This document shows, piece by piece, positions 1 to 10,223 of a stretch of DNA of 64,000 nt. Where the stretch lies: positions 12,152,001-12,216,000 of the forward strand of contig OZ316893.1 in assembly GCA_973895155.1 (NCBI GenBank). The letters run 5' to 3'. The notes beneath the pieces were generated by a model. It worked only from the letters and a program-made list of their open reading frames with translations, did no database searches and was not told the origin of the DNA. A program made the position numbers and the translations under genes. Source of the DNA: Marsupella aquatica (lineage: Eukaryota; Marchantiophyta). Numbering within the stretch: position 1 is the stretch's first letter; every line of letters begins with the position of its first letter.

Positions 1-930
1 AAAGCTGGTCCGGGGTGGCAGGTCCCCAGAAGCATATATGAGGGGAGTGGTCCTCTCAAGTTTGAGCTCGAGCTGATCGTGATCGACGAAGATATGCCGT
101 TTCGAGTTTTGAAGTGGAAATAAACATAACTCGACGACCGCATCTCCATTGGGGGAGTTCTTGGGCTCTTTGGAAAGCTAATAAAGAAAGCTACCTCATG
201 GTGCTCTCTTATTGTGCATTTGATGGTTTTGGTTTTAAGGCTTGCAATGGGGGGAGTCCCTCTTGCCAATCCAAAGTCAAACAGTGACCAAACCGCATTT
301 GATTCCCACGGGGATCTGATGTTGGAGAGGTAGAACCAAGTAAACTCTGGGGGCTGCCATTGAGATCTGGTCCCGATGCATGGTGAAAGGTTAAGCGGAA
401 CCCGATTTCGCAGAGAGGTGGCTAAGATCTAGAAACTGAATGGTCCCAGCGTGTTACTACTAGTTTGGGACAAACTGAGTTTGGGCCATGGGCATGTCCT
501 GGAGGCAGGGCGGTCAGCCATTAACGGATAGAAAATGGGGAAGCTTGGGCGACATCCGGTAGATAGACTGTTCCGGAAAAACAATGATGTCGACCTTAGT
601 TTCAACTTATGGCAAGGCCATGCGGGCCTGGGAGGCTCTATCAGCTGACCTACTTACTAACGACTGTTGAGCTTGATGCAAGACAATGGTCTTGGGAGTT
701 CCGAGATCAAGACGGGTTCTTATCTGTTGGTTGGTTGCTTGTGCAGATAGTAAGGACCGTTAAGCGACGGTTGTGCTGACGAGGGCAAGTGCGGTTTTGT
801 ATGGGAGGGGTCGCTAACAATAAGGAGTATAGTCAGAGAGAACCGCCCCAACATTCCGTGTTAGTGCAAGGTTCGACTTGTTTCAAGGTTGAGAAACGAG
901 TTTGGATGGGCATGTGGTGGGAGCGCCACC
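1..930. other. Left-edge non-coding sequence
   Basis: No supported gene or RNA was seen. The copia integrase reading frame stops resembling its family near 930, and nothing to the left looks like copia reverse transcriptase or RNase H. This is therefore either an unrelated flank joined to a truncated element or a later insertion into it. No LTR was recognised here. Confidence 0.5.
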
Positions 931-952
931 ACTGATTCTCAATTTGGGCTTT

Positions 953-1629
953 CTACTTCTTAAAAGTGCCAAAAACTTCAGACTTGGCATGTAGAAATGT
1001 GATCCACACATACCGTGAGTAATCATCAATGAACGTGACATAGTACAATTTTCCAGAAAGTGAGGGAGTTGGGGCTGGACCCCACACATCACTATGTACA
1101 TACTCAAGTATAGCTTTGGTATTGTGAGTTCCAACACCAAAGGTTCTCTTGTGCTGCTTCCCAAGCACACAGTGTTTGCAAAAATCTAACTTAGTAGATT
1201 CCAAATTAGAAAGAAGTTCTTTCCTGCGAAGTACCGCCAAACCTTTTTCACTCATGTATCCCAATCTGCAGTGCCACAACTGAGTCATCTCGGCTTGAGA
1301 TCTAGTTACATTGGCTTCTTCCAAATCACGTTGCCCTCCAACAAGTATAGATTTCTGTGCCGCTTACCCTTCATGACAACCTTGCCTCTGGTTGACACTT
1401 GAAGAATACCATCAGCAGAACTTCACCGACATCCATTTGCTTCCAGCATTCCAAGAGAAATCAAGTTCTTTTTTATGTCAGGTATGTGTCTGACATTACT
1501 CACTGTTCGCACAACTCCATCAAACATCCAAATTTTCACGGATCCAATTCCAACAATTTGACAAGAATGATCATTTCCCATCAACACGGAACCGGTTGAT
1601 ACTGAGTAAGAACTAAAAAACTCTTTCAT
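953..1629 (-). pseudogene. copia pol fragment: protease-side segment and integrase N-terminus
   Basis: The frame at 1629-1423 has the typical copia segment between protease and integrase (VRHIPDIKKNLISLGML). The frame at 1324-953 has the GAG-pre-integrase zinc motif (WHCRLGYMSEKGL, then CKHCVLGKQHKRTF) and the start of the integrase core (DVWGPAPTPSLSGKLYYVTF, then DDYSRYVW), including the first catalytic Asp. The two pieces are in different frames, so an indel separates them. The core is cut off soon after the KSEVFGTFKK segment, before the second catalytic Asp and the Glu, so no working integrase could be made. Confidence 0.88.
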
Positions 1630-1716
1630 ACAATAAATATGATAGGTATAGGCACAATCTAAAATCCATTCATCACCTTTGTTACTGGATGAAATGCAAA
1701 GGGCAACATCTTGACT

Positions 1717-2644
1717 TCACAAGATTTCATCATCAAGCAAGTCAATCATATCAACATCAGTGGCTGCGTTTGCTGATGGTTGATGAGTCTGCTTGAGTTG
1801 ACAGTCTCTTTTCATGTGGCCGGGCTTATTACATTTCCAACATATAAATGGTTTCTTTTCTAGAGATTTCTCTCTAGACTTGGATCTAGACTTAGACCGA
1901 GCCTTCTCCTTGCCTCTATTCCGTGATGGGTATGATTGTGAAAAGGACCTGTTTTCACTAGTCATCCGCTATTGAGTCCTCCCGCAGTTGACATTCAACA
2001 CACTACCAGATGAAGATGGTGTCTGGATATGACCCAGTTTCTTCTGTGCATCATCTGACAGCAAAGAGCTTACCACCTCATCATATGAAATGGTTTTGAG
2101 GTCTCTATACAAGAGAACCTACTTCAAACCTTGATACGATGGGGGTAAGGAGCTGAGAAGAAGCAATGCCTTATCTTCATCTTCCACTCCCTTGCCAAGA
2201 TTTGACAAATCTACAACTGTCAAATTCATCCAAGTGATCTCGAAGCTTGCCTCTTTCTTTTAGCCTCAAGCTCATCAAGAGAGACTTCTTGTACAACCAA
2301 TCTGAGGCATCCTCACGGTAGTACTTTTCTCTGAGGGTCTTGAATAATGATACGCAATCCTCATAATCGTCCAGCTTCTTAATGATATGCGGCTTCAGAT
2401 ACAGCATAACAGCATTCACAGCAATCACTTGCTCCTGTCTCCATTTCCTCAACGGGATTTCCTCCTCACTGCTAGACTCCTCCCAAGTCGATAGCAGATG
2501 ATCTAGGCCCATAGCACGAAGAATTCCCTTAACTTGCTTATCCCATAGCAAATAATCCGTGCGCCCATCATACTTTTCTACCTCGAACTTGACACCTCCA
2601 AACTTGGATGCCATCTCTGTCCTGTCGCCATTCTCCACGTGCAA
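1717..2644 (-). pseudogene. copia gag with CCHC zinc knuckle, broken
   Basis: The gag frame begins at 2644, or more likely at the internal Met of MASKFGGVKFEVEKYDG around 2615, and shows the copia gag pattern (DYLLWDKQVKGILRAMGL, then KYYREDASDWLYKKSLLMSL). It shifts frame near 2220. Homology continues in the next frame through an EDEDKALLLLSSLPPSY-like stretch. That stretch is interrupted by a TAG where Gln would be expected near 2110. The basic frame at 1965-1717 carries a clean zinc knuckle, CWKCNKPGHMKRDC. Gag would form the particle and bind element RNA. Multiple lesions make this copy non-functional. Confidence 0.88.
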
Positions 2645-4563
2645 TTTCTTCGCTGCTCCCTTATCCTTTTGTCGCTTTTTTCTTCCTTCCGCCCCGTTGA
2701 CTCAAATCCAAATCATGAAAAAATGTCATTTTTTGCAACTTTCCAAAAAACTTGAAACTTATCATCGCCACGTAGCCCAGAAGCCTAGCAAGCCAACGCT
2801 GAAATCTGAAATCGAAACCGAGTTTCAACAAAAAACTTTTTTATGTTTCGGTCGGGGTGGGTAAAATTCGAAAAGTCTCCCCCGTTTTTACCACCCTGGG
2901 GAATAATGAAAATGCCAAGTACCACCCGTCATCGAAATTGCAAATCGAGTGGTGCACCGCGTTGCTAGCTTCAATGGCTACGTCCTCGCCAAAAAAGATC
3001 TAAAAAAGTTACCGTTCGGACCTTGGAATCTTTGACTAAAGGTAAAAAAACAGCTCTCTATTTTTTCAGAATATTCCCCAGACTGTGCGACAGGTCTCAC
3101 AGGGGGCCGTTCCCCCTGTCGAAGCGGTTAATTAGGAGGGCGGCAGGTCACCGGATCCGGGAGGCGGCACAACCAATGAGGAGCTGGGAAAGAAATTATA
3201 AAACAGGCATAAGGGGGTTTAAGCCCCTTAACACAAAAAATACTATCTTAAAAAAGGTGACGGGCCAGGCAGTGTATAGGAGGAGCTACGTACGCGGAGA
3301 GGGGGCCGGGGAGGAAAAAACCGAGTCGAAATGGGCAGGGACGGAGCTGCGACGGCCTGGACGTTCGGGACGGTCACGCCGGCCGCAACATTTGGGACGT
3401 CCAGGACGTCCAGACGGCCGGGACGTCCAAGACAGCTGCGCCGGCCACGACTTGTTATCGCGGGAGTAATGACGGGGGTGCAAGGTTCGGGAGGGTGTGT
3501 ATACACACCACAAAAAGGCCCTATTCTAAGGCAAAATGTGCACAAAAAATAAATTTGTCGGGTTACTCACAATGCCGCTATCACTTTACACTAGAAAATG
3601 ACTAGTTATCGACGGGAAATGTTACCGAATTGCACCGGCACCGTCTGCAACTCCAACATTGTAAATATTTCTGTTGCGCCTCGATTCCTTCACTTCAAGT
3701 GCCCATCCTTGACTTAGAACGACCACCTCGTCGTGACCTCTCCGTTAAGCCATAGTACTTCGCGATTCATCCCCCGAGCCGAGCGTGACTTTGAGAAACC
3801 CGCTTTAGCCAAGGGCTATGTCTCCATAGCCATGGAAAAACCAGAAATGACTCTGTCACTCGTTGTGTCGCACTCGGTTCACCCTCGACAACAAACCAGC
3901 TATTGAAATGATCAGCTTTGCCCGATCTATAATTTGAGCTATAGATTGTGACGCCTTGCGTACTGCAAAGCTCACACCGTCGAGAAAACGATCTCAGGTC
4001 CCCCCAGAAAGAACCGCTCGGGGGGTTGACTATCAAAAATCTTAGGAACCACGTGCGATCCAAAATATGTATTTTTGGCATATTTTAACTAAATTTTTAA
4101 AAAGCGTAGGAGGCAAAAGAAGGTATTATAAACTCATGTTTATAGAATATTCTTTAATATATACCTTTTATAAAGTAAAATAGGTTATTAATATTGAAAA
4201 TAGAGAATATTCATGGAATATTTTCTTTATAAAATAGGTCTATTTATATTAGGCTAGGATCGCACGTGGTACCCCAAAATATACACTTAGTTAACCCCCC
4301 GAGAAGAACCGTCGAAGAAAACCGTCAAACACAAATCACAAAAAATCCAGAACGAGAGAAACGTGAATTCCTCCGCACCACGAACTCCGTTCAGAGATTT
4401 CTTTGCACCGTCGGAAAGCCTTGCCCCAATCTATCCGTTGAGCCCAACACCTCCAAGTTCCATGCGACAAAACTCCCTAAAATCCACCGACTCTAACCGC
4501 TGGAAAAACCGTCACCAACACGTCACAAAAATTTTGATCACCTCAACGTCACCTCCCAGGCTT
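2645..4563 (-). other. Long copia leader with insertions
   Basis: This stretch lies between the primer-binding site and gag. It holds no supported gene. It contains a GC-rich block near 3280-3470 with repeated GGACGTCC palindromes, and a foldback element at 4014-4306. The short open frames here on both strands have no recognisable family. Confidence 0.5.
4014..4306. repeat. Foldback / MITE-like inverted repeat inside the copia leader
   Basis: Arms of about 48 bp face each other around an AT-rich centre of about 195 bp. CCACGTGCGATCC at 4049-4061 is matched exactly by its reverse complement at 4257-4269. Further out, the TCGGGGGGTT-type segment at 4018-4026 pairs with 4292-4303. The centre is rich in TATTTTATAAA-like runs. 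This looks like a non-autonomous DNA element or hairpin nested in the retroelement. No target duplication was confirmed. Confidence 0.7.
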
Positions 4564-4575
4564 GCTCTGATACCA
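4564..4575 (-). promoter_or_regulatory. Primer-binding site (initiator Met tRNA type)
   Basis: On the minus strand this reads TGGTATCAGAGC, the standard plant retrotransposon primer-binding site complementary to the 3' end of initiator tRNA-Met. It lies three bases inside the 5' LTR edge, as expected. Confidence 0.9.
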
Positions 4576-4578
4576 ATT

Positions 4579-4909
4579 GTTAAACTACGACGTCTTCCTT
4601 CATGATGATCCAATCATTACTCATTCCATGCACACGTAGTCGACACAATCTCTACGTGGTTCACCTCTTCTCCAAGGCTACGTCCACACGAACACTCAAA
4701 CTTTACTTCAAGAGTAGACGAACACACATGCTCTCCCTCTTCCTCAAGTTGCTCCGTTACAATGAGTAAGCACCACACACCAGCGGCTTACACTAGCCCT
4801 GGTATATACAAGGTCACACACGACTAACCTAACCTCAACTAAGATCCTAACTGTGGTTAGCCTAAGTATCGTAACCTATGAGTCACAAGACTAAGAGCAA
4901 TCCTTAACA
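4579..4909 (-). repeat. copia 5' LTR (about 331 bp)
   Basis: The segment starts TGTTAA and ends TTAACA, which are the short inverted termini of copia LTRs, and it abuts the primer-binding site. The partner LTR is not in the window, so the outer edge is inferred from the terminal motif only. Confidence 0.7.
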
Positions 4910-5210
4910 AAGAGAACCCCCCAGGAGACGTCCCCCACTACACTTTAAACCCCTTGTATACTTTTACCTTTGTACTATTCAAAGGCAAAACACCATCACG
5001 AGATATTGTCCATGATCCATGGGTCTCCAATCCGGAAACATCGAGGCGAAAGCTAGCATTAGTGCGCTGCTCTACTCCATGGACTTTCACAACTTAGTGA
5101 AGTGAAACATCTTAGTCATTAAAGGACAGGAAATCAACCAAGACTCCATCAGTAGCAGTAGCGGCGAGCCAAAGCAAATTAGGCTTCTGTCTTGATTCAA
5201 ATTGTTGAGA

Positions 5211-5500
5211 AATTATGGATGGTTATGAGCCATTACCCCTTGCCAGCCTGGCATGAGGGTTATGAGATTTTGCCCCCCTTGGCTAGCCTGCCTAGAGAGA
5301 TATCCAATTTCAAGTGCAAATCTCAGGTCATAAATAGAAATACACTCAGGGCTTGCAGTGGTTAATCCATGGCCAATCGAGGGCCATCGCTGTAGCCTCC
5401 TTGGGCTCATTGCTATATTGGGGATTATGCATAGGATAACAAAAGTCTGGGAAAGGGTTACTGGGCTATAACCCTATGTCTATAATGTGAGAATAAGCTT
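5211..5500 (+). repeat. Dispersed repeat, copy 1
   Basis: It shares an ordered series of words (GGTTATGAGATTT, GGCTAGCCTGCCT, ACACTCAGGGCT, then GGTTAnTGGnnTATAACC) with 28108-28400, in the same orientation and with similar spacing. This is a diverged repeat family of unknown type. No coding capacity is evident. Confidence 0.6.
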
Positions 5501-6094
5501 ACTAGCGGCAGCTAGGAAGCTTCTTCAAACATCCAGGTAGCAGGCTTACAGTCTAGAACCCTGCCCCGACCTCAGTTATGTAGGTAAATCTTGTTTGGAA
5601 AAATCTTACCCAGTTGTATATTTGCGAGCACTATGAAAATAGGAGCGGACTAGAAATGATTACCCATTAGTAACCTTTACTCCATACACAGTTTACATCC
5701 CGTTCTGACTATGGCTGACTAGTCAGGCATTTGTGCCAATCAGGATCTGCCACATCACTAGATTACATCTCATATTGCTTAGTATACGGTCTGAGATATA
5801 GCATATATGACCTGAGACCGTCATACACTCAGAAATTTCTGGGATGTGCAAGAACATGCAAGTTAGATTGTTTGTAATACTTTGGATTGGATTTCCTGTT
5901 TCTCGTTTGTGCCAGACGATTTGTGGCTTGTTTGTGGCAAGAATGCCCTTAACAAATACCAATGGTCCAGTGATGGGACATTATGCACATACAGTCTCCC
6001 ATATGCCTCCCTGCATATGCAGGTTGACATATGGTCAACCTTTACATGCAGTACTGGTACATCTCGGGCCCATTACCATATACATAACCTCCTT

Positions 6095-6245
6095 GGGGCC
6101 ATGGGTTACCCATTTACAACAACCTGGAACAAATGCCAGCATTTGGATATTTGGAGTTTGGGGGGCTATGAGTTACCATTCACAACAACCTGGAAGAAAA
6201 GCCAGCATTTGGATATAGCATATGGATATTTGGAGTTTGGTAACT
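6095..6245 (+). repeat. Short tandem duplication, about 65 bp
   Basis: The sequence runs gggTTACCcaTTtACAACAACCTGGAA, GCCAGCATTTGGATAT and TGGAGTTTGG, then repeats the same series immediately with a few changes. It is non-coding. Confidence 0.6.
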
Positions 6246-6870
6246 TATAATATGGATATGGATAGAATAGATAGATAGAAGATAGATGTGAGTTCCGAGT
6301 GCGCCTGCACGGTACCACAATGCGGTACCACTCTGATGAAGTCATGATTGTCTCACGAGCTTTTTACACTTCAGAAGTGTAGAGTAGACCCAACTGAAGT
6401 GGACTGCGGTGGCATCGCAATCCTGCACTGCTGTTTTTGCCATCCACCGTTCCGTTCTGTCCTGTGGCAAAAGCAGAGTACAGTACCGTACCCGCCCAAT
6501 TCAACAGATGAGGTGAGGACGTGGGGTCTCGCTGCCAGCGATATCGCCGGTTTCTCATTCCATTGAATCCATTCCATGGTGTGGAAGGGTTTTGTGTTGT
6601 TGTTTTCTTTTTGTTCGGGCTGAAGCGTTTTTGTTGAGGAGGGCTGATTGTGTGGGATCTCTGGTGAATCATGTGGTCGCTTTGACAAATAAGCTCATTT
6701 AGGTGAACTGTGTAAGCAATGAATCAACTAATCCATCAATGATTTCCTTGAATCACACAATCAAACAGTCACCCAATCCATCAATCATCCAGGCAAGGCA
6801 AGGGTAGGGAGAGTGAGAGAGAGAGGGTGGTGGCAAGGAGGAAGGAATCTGCTGGGACAGGGAGAGAGCG

Positions 6871-9800
6871 ATGATGAATGGGAAGAAGGATGCGTCGGAG
6901 TCAGAGTCTCGTCCTCTGAAGCGGTCGCGAGAAGAGTTGGAGACAGAGAAGGCAGAGGAAGAGGAAGGGCTCGTGGCTCTAGTGAAGAAGCGTCGATCGG
7001 ATGTCAAGCAGCTCGAGGATCGTATTTCTACGCTCAGAAATGAGGTATGTTTGTGTGGGTCACTCACCTCCAACAGTAGTCATAGATGCGTCCTCTTAAT
7101 CAAGATGCATTTTTATGGAGCTTGGCGCCTTTCTGCTCCTTTTTATGAAACTCATCCGTTTGCCGTCCCAGCCCTTTTCTTGATAAATTCAGCTCTCTTA
7201 CATCTGCCAAGTGTTACAGAATTGCATGTTGGACCTACCCAATTCCTTCCATTACCGGTTACAATAAGATTCTACGATTCTCTCTATCTCTCTCGCTCTT
7301 CATTATGTTCTATCATCCACAAATCTCTTTCGATTCCATGACCCAATTTGTTCTGGTGGAATTCGTTCGTTCATTCGTCCATCCATCCATTTATGTGCAA
7401 CCGAAGAGAAGTCGTTTGATTGATCCTTTCTTCCTCGTTCTATACCATCCAAAATTGCCTTCATGCTCCCTTGTTTCCAAACTTCTGAAAAACGTTCAAG
7501 CATCAATAAGCAACATCACACTAAGAGATTTCTGTCCTCTCTGCAGTTGGATGCTGCCAAAACCAAACTTGGGGCAGCGCAGTCCCTCCTGCAGGCTATG
7601 CAGGGGGGTTCTGCCAGGAGCGAGGATAGGATGAAGAGAGATCTTCCCGAATCTGCGCTGAGACACGACAATGGTCATGGCAAAGGAGACGCCAAGGCTG
7701 GCACTCCGAATGGGTCGAGACTGCAACGTCCACCTTCCCTACACGGCAGGAGTAGCGACAAAGCACAAGTTCAGGATACGTCTGATGCGAACAAATCCCC
7801 TGAGAAGTCGAGATTGGATAATTCAGGGGGAAGAGCAGCTAGTGAGGTAGATAGGAGAGACAGAAGAAGGTCTGATGAAAATGAAAACCAGGCTGGGCCA
7901 AGGTTTAGTAAGCCAGGGAGAGACAAGGTCCCATCAGAAGCGGATAGAAGAGATAGAAAGCTCCAGGAAAGAATTTCAGGTATGATTTTTCGACTATGCT
8001 TGCCTGGCGTATCTGCATCTCCTACCTCAATGTCTAACAGTAGTATGTCCTGAGATGGTTTTGCGGCGAAGGGGTTGTAGAGCCTCCAGTAATTCTGACA
8101 CCCATACAAGTAAGTAGCTTTGCTCTTGAATTGGTTGACTAGATTCTCATGTTATGGAAACTCTTACTATACTTCTCGGGGTACCATTTGAAGGGAGTGA
8201 GACAGAGCAGAAAGTGCCCAAATCTTCATCGCAGCCTCGACAACCCGAACACACAGATTTGATTATGACCATCAAAAGTAAATCAAAGGCCCAGCGAGTG
8301 GCTTTCTTCACTCCGGTATTTACAGGCAGCCAGCACAGGCGAAAAATGAGGAATCTTGTGCTGAATCCAGCAAGTGAGAATCAATGCGCTACAAGGTATG
8401 TGAATTTAACGTTTTCCATCAATGTAAAAAAAAAGCACCTCGTATGCTTTACCGATCATTTCAACACATTATGTGCTTTTGGATCTGAAAAACTGTAATA
8501 TTTGCATCTGCAGTGCATTGGACGGTGTCATTAATTTCTGGCAAATTCATTCCAAGGGGTAAGAATATTTTCCTACCAGAGGAACAAGGGGATGTCCTCA
8601 AAATCCCAAATTGAATGTTGATTTTGGTAGTGTATCTTTAATAAAATCGCACGAGTAGATTCGGCTGCGTTTTTTAATTTCTTAACGGCGTGATGTAGTA
8701 GATTTTGGCTACGTTTACTTATCATTGAGCGCTAGTGATGCTGGGTTCTTTATATACTTATGCGGTCATGTTATTGATATCACTCAGTACTTCAACGTAT
8801 CTGACTGCTTCGAAAATTTGTGGGTCCTACTTGCACTGTGGTGGTGAATTTCAGACTTGATGTTAATTTTCGATACACAGTGGACTGTCTTTCCCCGGGA
8901 CAGAGACATTGGCCGGAGGACCTGACATGGCACCCCGATGGGCACAGTTTGTTTGCTTGCTACACTGCTGATAATGCAGATTCTCAAGTAGCGATAATTA
9001 AAAATGATAATAAACAGGTCAGTTCCCTCTGTTGTTGACATCCGCTGCGTTCCTCACATTTTGTCAAGATAGATGATGAATTACTTCCTGATTGCTTCTC
9101 TACAATAATGGATTATGTTCCTTGGGCTAAGTGATAAAGTGAAGAATTACACGTGTGAGTTTAAAAGATAGTTTTGGTTCAGACTTTGTCTTCCGTTTGA
9201 AGGTTTCTCCCCGAGCTTTGTAAATAGTTTCTCACATAAGAAGAACGTGATATTACAGAAGAAGGTGCACTTTTTGCCAGCCAAGCCCCATGTCAAGGGT
9301 ATTTTGAATGGAATAACATTCATGCCTTGGAGCAGCTCTCTGTTTGTGACTGGCGGCAGTGACCATATGGTTCACTTGTGGCGCGAACAAGAGGAAGAGG
9401 ATGCGTGGAAACCCAAGTTACTGCATGCGAGCCTTCACACATCAGCTGTGCATGGCGTTGCAGGTATCCGGCACAAGCAGCTTGTACTCTCAGCTGGTGC
9501 TGATAAGCGAGTGATTGGTTTCGACCCTGTTGCTAACAGAGGAGCCTTGAGACATGATTTGGAGAGCAAAGCTATGACTGTGCTCCCAAACACTGTGGAT
9601 TTCAACCTTTTCATGGTACAAACAGGGTAATTACTGATTGGCCTCCTCTATTAATATCAACTGCCCGCGAACCGCTTTCCCTGCGTTGTGGTATTTTGCC
9701 CAAGGCACTAGAGGTTGCATCATTGATATACTATGTGGCAAATCCTCCATCTTTCTGGATCTGAGTGCAATTGTAATTGTTAAACCCCCTCCCCTCCCCT

Positions 9801-10223
9801 CCCCTCCCCACCTCGTTCTCCTTCCCTAATCAAGTGTTCTATTTAGGTTAGATTTCAAAAGTTTGTTCTAGGTACTGACAGTTGGAACGATCTTCCTGCA
9901 GACAACCAAACAAGCAGTTGCACTTGTTTGACATTCGATCCAGGACAGAGCTGCACACATTCGGGTGGCAACAAGAGAGCAGTGATACACAATCAACCCT
10001 GATAACGCAGTCATGGTCCCCTGATGGGTTTTACACAGCATCTGGGTCAGCTGACCCTAAAATTGTCATATTTGATATCCGGTACAATGGACGGGAGCCT
10101 GCCCAAACCATCTATGCTCATACAAAGCGCGTTTTCATGGCTGTTTGGCACCAGACCCTCCCATTAATGCTCTCTATTTCATCGGATTTAAATATTGGCG
10201 TGCACAGAATATCTGGGAAATAA
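6871..10223 (+). CDS. WD40-repeat protein with coiled-coil N-terminus (7 exons)
   Basis: Predicted exons are 6871-7044, 7547-7979, 8143-8395, 8514-8558, 8855-9017, 9259-9626 and 9902-10223. All introns are GT-AG, and the joined frame is open for 585 codons. The least certain junction is the third exon's acceptor; one near 8182 also keeps the frame. Residues 1-58 are charged with a Lys/Arg-rich nuclear-type stretch and the start of a coiled coil that continues into exon 2 (LDAAKTKLGAAQSLLQAMQ). Residues about 70-230 are low-complexity, Ser/Arg/Asp-rich. From about residue 280 come beta-propeller blades, with ALDGVINFWQIHSKG, DLTWHPDGHSLFACYTAD, GGSDHMVHLW, SAGADKRVIGFD and SASGSADPKIVIFDIRYNG-like segments. 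It is probably a nuclear scaffold protein. The family looks plant-conserved, but I cannot name it. The start is the first ATG of an ATGATG pair after a purine-rich leader. Confidence 0.83.
9785..9809 (-). repeat. (CCCCT)n tract in intron 6, G-quadruplex-capable on the minus strand
   Basis: Five runs of four or five C separated by single T. The complement has four or more GGGG runs with one-base loops, a strong quadruplex pattern. It lies about 90 bases before the last acceptor of the WD40 gene. Confidence 0.7.

Larger units (their letters stand above)
930..4909 (-). mobile_element. Truncated Ty1/copia LTR retrotransposon, 5' half
   Basis: Read on the minus strand, the order is 5' LTR (4909 to 4579), primer-binding site (4575 to 4564), a leader of about 1.9 kb, gag (from 2644), a CCHC zinc knuckle, a protease-like segment, and the GAG-pre-integrase plus first part of integrase (to about 953). 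This order is diagnostic of Ty1/copia. Reverse transcriptase, RNase H and the 3' LTR are missing; the similarity breaks near position 930. Several stops and frameshifts split the open frames, so it is not autonomous. The leader is much longer than usual for copia because it contains an inserted inverted repeat (4014-4306) and a GC-rich palindromic block (3380-3440). The boundaries of the host flank are not resolved. Confidence 0.88.
4910..6870. other. Intergenic sequence upstream of the WD40 gene
   Basis: No supported gene. It holds one copy of a dispersed repeat (5211-5500), a short direct repeat near 6095-6245 and, close to the gene, a GA-rich purine tract at about 6800-6870 that probably belongs to the WD40 gene's promoter or 5' UTR. 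Confidence 0.5.

Noticed and set aside
3023-3469. 148-codon frame in the copia leader
   Set aside because: Arg/Gly-rich product of a GC-rich palindromic block; no homology pattern and opposite to the element's coding strand.
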